A stretch of DNA of 64,000 nt, taken from DATBQN01 sp963755825. GTDB taxonomy: Bacteria > Acidobacteriota > Thermoanaerobaculia > Multivoradales > UBA5704. The translations under genes and the position numbers were made by a program. Below the pieces are notes generated by a model, which worked only from the letters and a program-made list of their open reading frames with translations, did not search any database and was not told where the DNA came from. The first letter of the stretch is position 1. Every line of letters begins with the position of its first letter. Positions 1-8,276 of this stretch are shown in pieces. The DNA lies in assembly GCA_963755825.1 (NCBI GenBank), contig CAVWLA010000003.1, positions 2,480,001 through 2,544,000 on the forward strand, read 5' to 3'.

Positions 1-419
1 CCCTCAACAGCCTTCTGCGCGGCGAGATCTCCGCTCTCGAGACCTACGGACAGGCGCTTGAGAAGCTCAAGGACAGCAGCGCTCCAGGGATGACCGAGAT
101 CCATCAGCTGCGCAAGGATCATCGCGACGCCGCCGACGCCCTGCAGAAGCACGTCGCCGGCCAGGGCGCCAAGCCGAGCCTGGATTCCGGCGCCTGGGGC
201 GCCTTCGCCAAGGCGGTCGAGGGGACGGCCAAGATCTTCGGCAACAAGGCGGCGTTGAAGGCGCTCAAGGAGGGCGAGGAGCACGGCGTCAAGGAGTACC
301 AGGGGGCGCTCGAGGACGAGAAGCTCCCGGTCGCCGTGAAGAGCCTCATCCGCGACACCCTGCTGCCGCGCCAGCGCCAGCACGTCACCACGATCGATCG
401 TCTGATGACAGCGCAGTAG
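1..419 (+). CDS. DUF2383 ferritin-like domain protein, 5' truncated by window edge
   Basis: The reading frame is open from base 3, so the start lies outside the window; an internal ATG at 90 is not the true start because the residues before it (LNSLLRGEISALETYGQAL) are the first helix of the DUF2383 fold. The visible 138 residues are predicted all-helical and rich in Glu, Lys and His, as in PA2169-type DUF2383 proteins, which adopt a four-helix ferritin-like bundle. Function in this family is poorly defined, with stress and metal roles suggested. It ends at TAG 417-419 and is followed by a strong intrinsic terminator. Family assignment is fairly sure; function is not. Confidence 0.8.
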   Translation, partial: LNSLLRGEISALETYGQALEKLKDSSAPGMTEIHQLRKDHRDAADALQKHVAGQGAKPSLDSGAWGAFAKAVEGTAKIFGNKAALKALKEGEEHGVKEYQGALEDEKLPVAVKSLIRDTLLPRQRQHVTTIDRLMTAQ

Positions 420-473
420 AGAGACGGCAGTCGAACGGGCAGTCGATCGGAACCAAGCGGCGGCCCTCCTCGG

Positions 474-515
474 GGCAGGCGATCCGTGCCGGGATCGCCT
501 GCCAATTCCTTTTTT
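474..515 (+). terminator. Rho-independent terminator after the DUF2383 gene
   Basis: A perfect 12-bp stem (474-485 GGCAGGCGATCC with 492-503) encloses a 6-base loop and is followed by a T-rich stretch at 506-515. It lies 54 bases after the DUF2383 stop and also faces the 3' end of the converging amidohydrolase gene, so it probably serves mainly the plus strand. Confidence 0.9.
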
Positions 516-531
516 GGCAAGGCCCCCGCCG

Positions 532-1875
532 CTACGGCTCGTTCTTGTAGATGGTGCCGTTCTTCATCACGAAGCGGACCTTCTCCATGACGTGGATGTC
601 AGCGAGCGGACTGCCGCCGACGGCGACGATGTCGGCCTGCTTGCCCGCCTCGAGCGTGCCCACCGTCTTCGCGATGCCGAGGAGGTCGGCGGCCGAGGCG
701 GTGGCGCTCCTGAGGGCGGCGGCGGGCGCCATGCCGAGCCCCACCATGAGGCCGAACTCCTTGCCGTTCAGGCCGTGCGGCGACACCGCCGAATCGGTGC
801 CGAAGGCGATCTTCACCCCCATGGCGAGGGCCTTCCTGAACATCTCCGAGCGCGCGGCGAGCGCCATCTTCGCCTTGACGATGATCTCCGGCGGGAAGTG
901 GCGCTCCTCGGCGCGGCCGCCGGTCCACTCGCCGGCGATGAGGGTGGGGACGAGATAGGTGCCGCGCTCCTTCATCATGCGGAGGGCCTCCTCGTCGAGG
1001 AACGAGCCGTGCTCGATCGAGTCGATGCCGGCGCGGATGGCCACCTTGGCACCCTGCGCGCCATGGGCGTGGGCGGCGGTCTTCTTGTGCAGCCGGTGCG
1101 CCTCGTCGACGATGGCGTTCATCTCGTCCTGGGTGATCTGCGCCGTGTCGACCTCGTCGGTGAGCGACAGCACGCCGCCGGTGGCGCAGACCTTGATGAC
1201 GTCGGCGCCATACTTCACCTGGAAGCGCACGGCGTCGCGGAACTGGTCGGCGCCGGCGGCGATGCCGTCTTCGATGCCGGTCTCCTTGCCGAAGGCACCG
1301 TACGGATAGCCGCCGTTGTCGCAGTGGCCGCCGCGGGCGCCGAGCGCGTGGACGGCGACCAGCATGCGCGGTCCGGGGATGATCCCGTCGCGGATGTTGT
1401 TGCGCAGGCCGACGTCGATGTACTCGCCCGAGCCGACGTCGCGCACGGTGGTGAAGCCTGCCATCAGGGTGCGCCGGGCGTTCTGGGTGGCGCGGATGGC
1501 ATTGTCGGCGACCGAGCGGCGCAGGGTGTCGAGGGTCTCCTGGGTCCAGTTGTCGCCCGACTCGAAGGAGAGGTGGGTGTGGGCGTCGATGAGGCCGGGG
1601 AGCAGGGTGGCGTCGCCCAAGTCGACCACCTGGGCGCCGGCGGGGACGGCAAGGTTGGCGCCCACGGCCTGAATCTTGCCGCCGTCGACGATCACCATGC
1701 CGTTGGCGATCGTCGCGTCGCCGCGGCCGTCGAAGAGGCGGGCGGCCTTGAGGACGATGACCTGATGCTGCGGCGAGGCGGCGGCGGGCTGGGCGGCGAG
1801 CGGCGACGCGAGCTGCGTCGAGAGCACTGCGGCCGCGGCCACCGCCGTCAGAGCGGTGCAGACGATTCGTTTCAT
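532..1875 (-). CDS. Secreted metal-dependent amidohydrolase (Xaa-Pro dipeptidase / imidazolonepropionase-like)
   Basis: This 447-residue protein starts with a signal peptide (about residues 1-29, ending in ASPLAAQ) and is therefore exported. Amidohydrolase-superfamily metal ligands are all present: H99 and H101 in DAHTH, the likely carboxylated K228 in VIKVCATGG, H269 or H271 in AHAHG, H289 in EHGSF and D361 in FGTDS. The pattern matches the subfamily annotated as Xaa-Pro dipeptidases or imidazolonepropionase-like amidohydrolases, so hydrolysis of short peptides or cyclic amides in the periplasm is likely, but the substrate cannot be fixed. The start at 1875 has GGAGG 8 bases upstream; longer open frame beyond it is antisense to the neighbouring PLP gene. 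It is divergent from that gene across 60 bases. Confidence 0.9.
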   Translation of the reverse strand: MKRIVCTALTAVAAAAVLSTQLASPLAAQPAAASPQHQVIVLKAARLFDGRGDATIANGMVIVDGGKIQAVGANLAVPAGAQVVDLGDATLLPGLIDAHTHLSFESGDNWTQETLDTLRRSVADNAIRATQNARRTLMAGFTTVRDVGSGEYIDVGLRNNIRDGIIPGPRMLVAVHALGARGGHCDNGGYPYGAFGKETGIEDGIAAGADQFRDAVRFQVKYGADVIKVCATGGVLSLTDEVDTAQITQDEMNAIVDEAHRLHKKTAAHAHGAQGAKVAIRAGIDSIEHGSFLDEEALRMMKERGTYLVPTLIAGEWTGGRAEERHFPPEIIVKAKMALAARSEMFRKALAMGVKIAFGTDSAVSPHGLNGKEFGLMVGLGMAPAAALRSATASAADLLGIAKTVGTLEAGKQADIVAVGGSPLADIHVMEKVRFVMKNGTIYKNEP

Positions 1876-1935
1876 GTCGGGATCCTCCGGCCGGCGAGGA
1901 TAGCGCCGGCCGCCGTCAGGCGCTACTCTCCCGGC

Positions 1936-3054
1936 ATGCGATTCGAGACCCGCGCCGTCCACGCGGGGCGCCACGAGGACCCCACCGGGGCCGTGGCGCC
2001 GCCGATCCATCTCGCCACCACCTTCGCTCGCGACGAGGCGGGCGAGCTCCCTGCCGGGCACGCCTACATCCGCGAGTCGAACCCCACCCAATCTCTCCTC
2101 GAGGAGGCCCTGGCGCCGCTCGAGGGCGCCGAGGAAGCGCTGGTCTTCGGCTCCGGCATGGCGGCGGGGGTGGCGCTCCTCCAGGCGCTGCCGCCGGGCT
2201 CGCACGTCGTCTTCCCCGACGACGCCTACTACGGCTTCCGGCGGACCGCCGAGGAGTTCCTGCCGCAGTGGGGGATCGCGGCGGACTTCGTCGGCATGGA
2301 GGACCTCGGCGCCGTCGAGCGGGCGCTGCGCCCGGAGACCCGGCTGCTCTGGCTGGAGACGCCGTCGAACCCGCTCCTCAAGGTCGTCGACCTCGCCGGC
2401 GCCGTCCGCCTCGCCCATCAGGCGGGCGCGATCGCCGTCGTCGACAACACCTTTGCGACGCCCGCCCTGCAGCAGCCGATCGCCGCCGGCGCCGACGTCG
2501 TCCTCCACTCGACCACCAAGTACTTCGGCGGCCACAGCGACGTGCAGGGCGGCGCCCTCCTCTTCGCCGCGCGCGGCGCGCTCCACGAGCGGGTGGCCCA
2601 CGTGCGACACATCCTCGGCGCCGTCGCCTCGCCCTTCAACTGCTGGCTGGTGCTCCGCGGCCTGCGCACCCTGCCGGTGCGGGTGGTGGCGCAGAGCGCC
2701 AATGCCCTCGCCGTGGCGCGCGCCTTGGCCGCTCTGCCGGCGGTCGGCGAGGTCCACTACCCGGGCCTCGCGGACCACCCCGGACATGCCATCGCAGCAC
2801 GCCAGATGTCCGCCTTCGGCGCCATGCTCTCCTTCGACGTCCGCGCCGGCCGCGAGGCGGCGCTCCGCGCCGTCGGCCGCGCCAGGCTCTTCGTCCGCGC
2901 CACCTCGCTCGGCGGCGTCGAGAGCCTGATCGAGCACCGCGCGACGAGCGAAGGCCCCGGCTCGCGCACCGCCGACGACCTCATCCGCCTCTCGATCGGC
3001 CTCGAGCACCCCGACGACCTGATCGCCGACCTCGAGCAGGCGCTGGAGGCTTAG
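1936..3054 (+). CDS. PLP-dependent transsulfuration-family enzyme (cystathionine gamma-synthase/lyase type)
   Basis: The 372-residue protein is a fold type I PLP enzyme of the Cys/Met metabolism family. Visible signatures are YIRESNPT (residues 44-51, phosphate-binding Tyr/Arg region), FGSGMAA (71-77), D170 in AVVDNTF that pairs with the pyridine nitrogen, and the Schiff-base lysine K195 in HSTTKYFGG. The C-terminal SLGGVESLIEHRA and RLSIGLEHPDDLI motifs are also typical. The family covers cystathionine gamma-synthase, beta- and gamma-lyase and methionine gamma-lyase, which sequence reading alone cannot separate. No other methionine-pathway gene is nearby. Its 3' end overlaps the stop of the converging next gene by 4 bases. 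Confidence 0.9.
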   Translation: MRFETRAVHAGRHEDPTGAVAPPIHLATTFARDEAGELPAGHAYIRESNPTQSLLEEALAPLEGAEEALVFGSGMAAGVALLQALPPGSHVVFPDDAYYGFRRTAEEFLPQWGIAADFVGMEDLGAVERALRPETRLLWLETPSNPLLKVVDLAGAVRLAHQAGAIAVVDNTFATPALQQPIAAGADVVLHSTTKYFGGHSDVQGGALLFAARGALHERVAHVRHILGAVASPFNCWLVLRGLRTLPVRVVAQSANALAVARALAALPAVGEVHYPGLADHPGHAIAARQMSAFGAMLSFDVRAGREAALRAVGRARLFVRATSLGGVESLIEHRATSEGPGSRTADDLIRLSIGLEHPDDLIADLEQALEA

Positions 3055-3656
3055 CCCTTCAGCTTCTTCGGCGGCTCGACCACCGCGTATTCGAGCTCCT
3101 CGCCGCTCGCCGCGGCGCGTAGCATGAGGGCGCCGCGGCGCATGTCGCCGGTCCCCGCGAAACAGGCCGGGAAGCGCAGCCGGTCGCCGAGGATCGGCGC
3201 CAGCACGGCGGTGTACTTGGCGGTCGCGATGCTCCCCAGGAGCACTGCGCGCCCATCCGCGGGGAGAAGTCCCGCGAGCTCCGCGGCGGCGGCGGCGAGC
3301 GGCCGCGCGTAGGAGGGGCGCCGCGGATCGACCGGCGTGCGGCGCATGCGCTTCAGACGCTCGGGCGTCAGCGCCCAGTCCGGCGGCACCAACCCAAATC
3401 CGGGAGCGATGACGAAGATGCCGCCCTCGAGCGCTTTCCCCGGCGCCGCGAAGCGGCGGGCGTAGGCGATCTTGCCGCGAAAGTAGAGCGAGGAGAGGAA
3501 CGCGTAGGCCTCGCCGATCGGCACCCCTGCCGGCGAGCGGAAGCGCTCGGCGGTGGGGAAGCGGGCGCGCGGCGCGGCGAGCTGCAGCGCGCGACGGCCG
3601 TCGAGGCTCGCCGGCGAGAGGAGGAAGAGAGTGGGCTGAGGCCCGAGGCGGCTCAC
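3051..3656 (-). CDS. Conserved protein of unknown function, 201 aa
   Basis: I do not recognise this family firmly. The protein is soluble, without signal peptide or membrane segment. The central segment (AYAFLSSLYFRGKIAYA followed by GGIFVIAPGFGLVPPDW) resembles, weakly, the DUF6884-type layout in which a 'what the cell holds now' motif is followed by a GL-x-x-P motif; a second conserved-looking block is LLGSIATAKYTAVL. It lies 22 bases downstream of the APC permease gene on the same strand and is probably cotranscribed with it, but no functional link is evident. The 3' end overlaps the converging PLP gene by 4 bases. Confidence 0.65.
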   Translation of the reverse strand: MSRLGPQPTLFLLSPASLDGRRALQLAAPRARFPTAERFRSPAGVPIGEAYAFLSSLYFRGKIAYARRFAAPGKALEGGIFVIAPGFGLVPPDWALTPERLKRMRRTPVDPRRPSYARPLAAAAAELAGLLPADGRAVLLGSIATAKYTAVLAPILGDRLRFPACFAGTGDMRRGALMLRAAASGEELEYAVVEPPKKLKG

Positions 3657-3678
3657 CGCGATCGAATCGAGCGTCGGG

Positions 3679-5085
3679 TCAGGTCCGTCTCAGGCTCTGC
3701 CGCCGCCAGTAGGCGTAGGCGGGGAGGCCGAGGGCGACGAAGCCGAGGCCGATGAGCGACTCCTTGGGTTTTTCGACGAGGGTGTTCCCCACCAGGGCGA
3801 GCGAGGCGACGATGAAGAGCGCCGGGACGACGGGGTAGCCCCAGACGCGGTAGGGGCGGGGGGCGTCGGGGCGGCTGCGGCGCAGAGCGAAGACAGCGGC
3901 GCCGGTCGCGGCGTGGAAAAGGACGCCGGCGAAGATGACGTAGGTGTAGAGCTGCTCGTAGGTCCCCGAGAGCGCCAGCACCATCGCCCAGGCCCCCTGC
4001 GCCCAGAGGGCGCGGCCGGGGGTGAGGTGGCGCGGATGGACGACGGCGACCGAGCGGAAGAAGAGACCGTCCTCCGCCATCGGCAGGTAGATCCGCGAGC
4101 AGCAGAGGATGTTCGACGACAGGCATCCGAAGGTGGCGACGAGGATCGCCGCCGAGGCGAGGCGGGCGCCGGCCGAGCCGAAGAGCGCCGCGGCGGCGGT
4201 CTCGCCGATGCGCGAGGTCGCTGCCATGGCGGCGACCGGGAGCGCCTTGGCGTAGACCAGGTTGAGCAGCGTGTAGAGGGCGGTCACCGCGAGCGTGCCG
4301 CCGATCAGCCCCAGCGGCAGGCTGCGGCCGGGGTCGCGCATCTCGCCGGCCGAGAAGGTGAGGTTGTACCAGCCGTCGTAGGTCCACAGCGTGGCGATCA
4401 TGGCGATGCCGGCGGCGGTCCACAGGACGCCCGCGCCGTGGGCGAGCGGCAGCGGCGCGGCGAGCGAGCCGAGGCCGGCGCCGGCGGGGGCGCGGTGCGC
4501 CAGGCCGAGGGCGGCGAAGACGACGATCGAGCCGATCTTGACCGCCGTGAGCAGGTTTTGCACCCAGGCGCCCTCTTTCAAGCCCAGCCAGTTGATGGCG
4601 GTCAGGAAGGCGATCGCCGCCGCGGCCGCCACCTGGCCGCCGGTGAGCCGCCAGGTCCAGGCGCCGAGGGGAAGGGAGAAGAGGACGTGAGCGGTCGAGG
4701 CCGCCGGCACGAAGCTCCCCAGGTACTCGCCGAAGCCGACGGCGATGGCGGCGATGCCGCCGGACATGATGACGAGGAACGCCGTCCAGCCGTAGAGGAA
4801 CCCCCACAGCGGCCCGTACGCCTCGCGCAGGAAGTGGTAGATGCCGCCGGCGCGCGGGAAGAGGCCGCCGAGCTCGCCGTAGGTGAGGGCGCCGGCGAGG
4901 GTGAGGAGGCCGCCGACGACCCACACCGCGAGGATGAGGCCCGAATGCGGCAGCACCTTCGCCATGTCGCCGGTGGTGATGAAGATGCCGGTGCCGACGA
5001 TCGAGCCGACGGTGATCAGGGCGCCGTCGAGGGCGCCCAGGCGGCGCGGCAGGCGGCTCGAGCCGGCCCGTTGGGGATCGGACAT
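3679..5085 (-). CDS. APC-superfamily amino acid permease
   Basis: The 468-residue protein has about twelve hydrophobic helices and the hallmark first-helix motif GSIVGTGIF, which unwinds to bind the amino and carboxyl groups of the substrate in the APC fold. The next conserved region GALTYGELGGLFPRAGGIY fits the LAT/SteT group of amino acid exchangers or uniporters. The start at 5085 was chosen because the MSDPQRAG segment leads directly into helix 1; a longer frame reaches 5217 but crosses the inverted repeat. The gene is divergent from tryptophanase, so a role in moving aromatic or other amino acids, or in exchanging products, is plausible but inferred from position only. Confidence 0.88.
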   Translation of the reverse strand: MSDPQRAGSSRLPRRLGALDGALITVGSIVGTGIFITTGDMAKVLPHSGLILAVWVVGGLLTLAGALTYGELGGLFPRAGGIYHFLREAYGPLWGFLYGWTAFLVIMSGGIAAIAVGFGEYLGSFVPAASTAHVLFSLPLGAWTWRLTGGQVAAAAAIAFLTAINWLGLKEGAWVQNLLTAVKIGSIVVFAALGLAHRAPAGAGLGSLAAPLPLAHGAGVLWTAAGIAMIATLWTYDGWYNLTFSAGEMRDPGRSLPLGLIGGTLAVTALYTLLNLVYAKALPVAAMAATSRIGETAAAALFGSAGARLASAAILVATFGCLSSNILCCSRIYLPMAEDGLFFRSVAVVHPRHLTPGRALWAQGAWAMVLALSGTYEQLYTYVIFAGVLFHAATGAAVFALRRSRPDAPRPYRVWGYPVVPALFIVASLALVGNTLVEKPKESLIGLGFVALGLPAYAYWRRQSLRRT

Positions 5086-5133
5086 CCGGCGGCTACGGTA
5101 GCAGAGGCGCCGCGCCGCCGGGGCCCTTCGGTC

Positions 5134-5227
5134 GTGGTTCAGTTTGGTCCGCTGCGGGCGGCCACCTTCGGGACCGCCCTCCCACACCCCCTTCCAGGCG
5201 GCCGTCCTCGGGACCAAACTGAGCCAC
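5134..5227. repeat. Inverted repeat between permease and tryptophanase genes
   Basis: Arms of 17 bases at 5134-5150 (GTGGTTCAGTTTGGTCC) and 5211-5227 are inverted copies with one mismatch, separated by 60 bases. Inside lie two imperfect direct copies of a 20-base block, 5156-5175 and 5196-5215, that both end in CGGGACC. It could be a regulator-binding region for the divergent genes or the remains of a small palindromic element. Confidence 0.7.
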
Positions 5228-5296
5228 TGCCCGGCCTTTCCCTCGGAGACTCGTCGGATGCACCGTCAATCCACGGCATCGCCGCCGCCGCCGAGC

Positions 5297-5325
5297 TTGA
5301 CTTGTCTGCACATCCTTTCGATAGT
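5297..5325 (+). promoter_or_regulatory. Sigma70-type promoter of tnaA
   Basis: TTGACT at 5297-5302, a 17-base spacer and GATAGT at 5320-5325 fit the housekeeping promoter well, unusually so for this GC-rich sequence. Transcription would begin near 5332, giving a leader of about 38 bases that contains GGAGGA (5353-5358) upstream of the ATG at 5370. No room remains for a TnaC-like leader peptide downstream of this start. Confidence 0.65.
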
Positions 5326-5369
5326 TCGCACATATTTCGAGGCGGCGGACGCGGAGGAGAGCCGGCATC

Positions 5370-6797
5370 ATGGCGAGCGACGACAGCACACGGCGGCAGC
5401 GGGCCTACACCCTCCCGGAGCCCTGGCGGGTCAAGGTGATCGAGCCGATCCGGCTCGCCGCGCGGGCGGAGCGCCAGGCGCACCTCGCGGCCGCCGGCTA
5501 CAACCTCTTCCGCGTCCCCTCGGAGGCGGTCTTCATCGACCTCTTCACCGACTCCGGCACCTCGGCGATGTCGGATCACCAGTGGGCCGGCCTGATGCAG
5601 GGCGACGAGGCCTACGCCGGCTCGCGCAACTTCTTCCGCTTCGAGTCGACCATCCGCGACATCTTCGGCCTGCCGCACATCCTCCCCGTCCACCAGGGGC
5701 GGGTGGCCGAGAACCTCCTCTTCTCGGCCCTGGTCGGGCCGGGGACGATCGTCCCCAACAACAGCCACTTCGACACCACGCGGGCGAACATCGAGGCCAA
5801 CGGCGGCACCGCGCTCGACCTCGTCGGCGCCGCGGCGCACGACCCCGCCTCCGACCATCCGTTCAAGGGGAACATCGACCTCGACCGCCTCGCCCGGCTG
5901 TTCGCCGAGACGCCGCGCGGCGCCATCCCTCTCGCGCTCCTCACCCTCACCAACAACTCGGGCGGCGGCCAGCCGGTGTCGCTCGAGAACGTGCGCGGCA
6001 TGTCGGCGCTCTGCCGCGCCCACGGCATCCCGTTCTACATCGACGCCTGCCGCTTCGCCGAGAACGCCTGGTTCATCCAGCGCCGCGAGCCGGGGCAGGC
6101 CGAGCGCTCGATCCGCGACATCGTCCGCGACGTCTTCGCGCTCGCCGACGGCTGCACCATGAGCGCCAAGAAGGACGGCCTCGCCAACATCGGCGGTTTC
6201 CTCGCCAGCCGCGACGAGGAGCTGATGGCGCGGATCACCCAGCGGCTGATCGTCATCGAGGGGTTTCCCACCTACGGCGGCCTCGCCGGGCGCGACCTCG
6301 AGGCGGTGGCGCGCGGCCTCGTCGAGGTGCTCGACGAGACCTATCTCACCTACCGCATCGGCCAGGTCGCCGCCTTCGGCCGACGGCTCGGCGAGCTCGG
6401 CATCCCCATCGTGCGGCCGACCGGCGGCCACGCCGTGTACTTGGATGCCCGCCGTTTCCTCCCCGACATCCCGCCCCGCGACCTGCCGGCGCAGGCGCTC
6501 TCGGTCGCCCTCTACCGAGAGGGTGGTGTGCGCGGGGTGGAGATCGGCAGCGTCATGTTCGGCCGCCGCGACCCGGCGACCGGCCGCGAGGAGCCGGCGC
6601 CGATGGAGCTCGTCCGCCTGGCGGTGCCGCGCCGCGTCTTCACCGACGCCCACCTCGCCTACGTCGCCGAGGTGCTGGAGGAGATCCGCGACCACCGCGA
6701 CGAGCTGCGCGGCCTCCGCTTCACCTTCCAGGCGCCGGTGCTCCGCCACTTCACGGCCCGCTTCGAGGAGCTGGCCGCCGCCGCGGCGCTGGCCTAG
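5370..6797 (+). CDS. tnaA: Tryptophanase (L-tryptophan indole-lyase)
   Basis: The 475-residue PLP enzyme belongs to the beta-eliminating lyase family and has the family's usual length. Key motifs are MSAKKDGLANIGG (264-276) with the PLP lysine at K268, the cofactor-stacking region around FYIDACRFAENAW, and the C-terminal GVEIGSVMFGRRDP and LRHFTARFEEL blocks. Tryptophanase and tyrosine phenol-lyase are close relatives; the VEIGS segment and QRLIVIEGFPTYGGL favour tryptophanase, which splits tryptophan to indole, pyruvate and ammonia. A tyrosine phenol-lyase activity is the main alternative. The gene has its own promoter and a good ribosome site, and is divergent from an amino acid permease. 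Confidence 0.9.
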   Translation: MASDDSTRRQRAYTLPEPWRVKVIEPIRLAARAERQAHLAAAGYNLFRVPSEAVFIDLFTDSGTSAMSDHQWAGLMQGDEAYAGSRNFFRFESTIRDIFGLPHILPVHQGRVAENLLFSALVGPGTIVPNNSHFDTTRANIEANGGTALDLVGAAAHDPASDHPFKGNIDLDRLARLFAETPRGAIPLALLTLTNNSGGGQPVSLENVRGMSALCRAHGIPFYIDACRFAENAWFIQRREPGQAERSIRDIVRDVFALADGCTMSAKKDGLANIGGFLASRDEELMARITQRLIVIEGFPTYGGLAGRDLEAVARGLVEVLDETYLTYRIGQVAAFGRRLGELGIPIVRPTGGHAVYLDARRFLPDIPPRDLPAQALSVALYREGGVRGVEIGSVMFGRRDPATGREEPAPMELVRLAVPRRVFTDAHLAYVAEVLEEIRDHRDELRGLRFTFQAPVLRHFTARFEELAAAAALA

Positions 6798-6870
6798 CAG
6801 GCGGTCAGCCAGCCGCGGCCGGCCGCGCCGCCGGCGTTTCGCAGTACCATCCCGGGCGCGGGCAGCCCGG

Positions 6871-6990
6871 CCAGATCTCCTCGCCGACCTGCTGCCGCCG
6901 GAGCGGGTGACGGTCGTCCCCGGCGGCCATCGCTGGGGCCCGTGGGAGAAGCTGTGGGAGATCTTCCTCGACCGCGGCGTGCTGCCGGGA
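6871..6990 (+). pseudogene. Remnant of the C-terminal end of an alpha/beta hydrolase
   Basis: Between tnaA and the DUF3187 gene one frame reads like genuine protein: PDLLADLLPPERVTVVPGGH followed by RWGPWEKLWEIFLDRG. The segment GGHxWxxW matches the end of serine aminopeptidase/esterase-type alpha/beta hydrolases, where the His is the catalytic base. The frame upstream loses similarity and no start or nucleophile motif is present, so this looks like the surviving tail of a deleted or frameshifted gene. It could also be a chance frame, although the codon usage is gene-like. Confidence 0.45.
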
Positions 6991-7064
6991 ACCGCCGCAG
7001 CCGGCCGGGGCGGCCGCGCCGTGCGGGGCGATGGTACAGTTTCGCCCACTCGGGGAGGTCGACG

Positions 7065-8249
7065 ATGAGAGAGGGAAGGACGGGCGCCAGCGCCCGCAGG
7101 GCGAAGAGCCGCGCCGCCACCAGCGGCTTCGCGGGCGCGGCGATTCTCGTGGCATGGGCCATGGCAGCGACAGGCGCCGTGCCGGCGATGGCTGCCGATG
7201 CCGCCGATTCAGCCGGCGCGGCGGCGGCGAGCTTCGCGGGCGGCGCGGCCTGGGGGCCGCTCGTCACCGGCAACGACTTCCTCCTCGCCTCCGGCTTTCT
7301 CGCCGCCCATCCCGGCACCCCCACGGCGCTCCCCGCCGGCGCCTGGGAGGTCGAGCTCGGCTACGGCGTCGCCAACTCCTTCGCCAAGTCGAAGGCGCTC
7401 GACGGTCTCTTCCCCGACAAGACCCGCCGCGCCCTCACCCCCGCCGACCTCGACGCCGCGGCGGGCGGCCGCGACTCGCTCTACTACATCGACGGCGAGG
7501 TCAGCCGCACGACGGTCACCGTGCGGCACGGGCTCGGCAACGGTATCGAGATCGAGGCGACGCTGCCGGTGCTCGACATCGGCGGCGGCTACACCGACGG
7601 CCTCATCGAGGGCTTCCATTCGACCTTCGGGCTCGGCCAGGACGGCCGGCTCTCGGTGCCGCGGGACGGCTACACGATCTACCTGCGCTCCGACGGCAAG
7701 CGGGTGGTGTCGACCGACCCCCGCGGCGTGGGCGCCGGCGACGTCGTGCTCGGCGCCAAGAGCGAGCTGCCGCCGCCGGCCTGGCTCGCCGGCATCGGCT
7801 TCGGCCGCCTCGCCGTCCAGGGCCTCGTCAAGCTCCCCACCGGCAACCGCGACGACTTCTATGGCTCGGGGAGCGCCGACGTCGGCCTGCAGCTCCTCTC
7901 CTCGCGCCCGGTCGGCCGCGCCCGGCTCGACGTCACCCTCTCGGCCTTGGTCTTAGGTGCCGACGACCACATCGGCACCTCGTCGCAGACGGTCGCCGCG
8001 GTGTCGGTCGCCTACGAGCGGCCGCTCTTCGCGCGCTCGTCGTTCCTCGCCCAGTTCGACCTCTCGCAGAGCCCGCTCCGCACGGTCCGCAAGAGCGCTC
8101 TGACGCCGACGACCTACCTCATCTCGCTCGGCTACGGCCACGCCCTCCCCGGGCGGCTCTCGCTGATCGCCGCCTTCACCGAAAACCTCCTCAACTACGA
8201 CAACAGCGCCGACATCGCCTTCCACCTCGGCCTCCGCCGCCGGTTCTGA
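7065..8249 (+). CDS. DUF3187-family outer-membrane-type protein
   Basis: The 394-residue protein has a long basic N-terminus and signal peptide (to about residue 45, ...AVPAMA) followed by a region dominated by amphipathic beta strands, and it ends in Phe (GLRRRF), as outer-membrane barrels do. The pattern 'GNDFLLASGFLA', a velocity of aromatic/Gly strands and the late SLGYGHAL segment match DUF3187 proteins, whose function is unknown but which are predicted outer-membrane proteins. The start at 7065 has GGGGAGG upstream with good spacing; the frame continues further up but through the pseudogene region. Confidence 0.75.
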   Translation: MREGRTGASARRAKSRAATSGFAGAAILVAWAMAATGAVPAMAADAADSAGAAAASFAGGAAWGPLVTGNDFLLASGFLAAHPGTPTALPAGAWEVELGYGVANSFAKSKALDGLFPDKTRRALTPADLDAAAGGRDSLYYIDGEVSRTTVTVRHGLGNGIEIEATLPVLDIGGGYTDGLIEGFHSTFGLGQDGRLSVPRDGYTIYLRSDGKRVVSTDPRGVGAGDVVLGAKSELPPPAWLAGIGFGRLAVQGLVKLPTGNRDDFYGSGSADVGLQLLSSRPVGRARLDVTLSALVLGADDHIGTSSQTVAAVSVAYERPLFARSSFLAQFDLSQSPLRTVRKSALTPTTYLISLGYGHALPGRLSLIAAFTENLLNYDNSADIAFHLGLRRRF

Positions 8250-8276
8250 CGGCGGGGTCCGGCGCCGGCCGCCGGG

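Noticed and set aside
514..1935. Long plus-strand open frame running into the PLP enzyme gene
   Set aside because: It is antisense to the amidohydrolase gene, whose motifs, signal peptide and ribosome site are convincing. Long antisense frames are common in this GC-rich sequence.
5086..5369. TnaC-like tryptophan leader peptide upstream of tnaA
   Set aside because: The predicted transcript start leaves only about 38 bases of leader and no small Trp-containing frame with a ribosome site is present.
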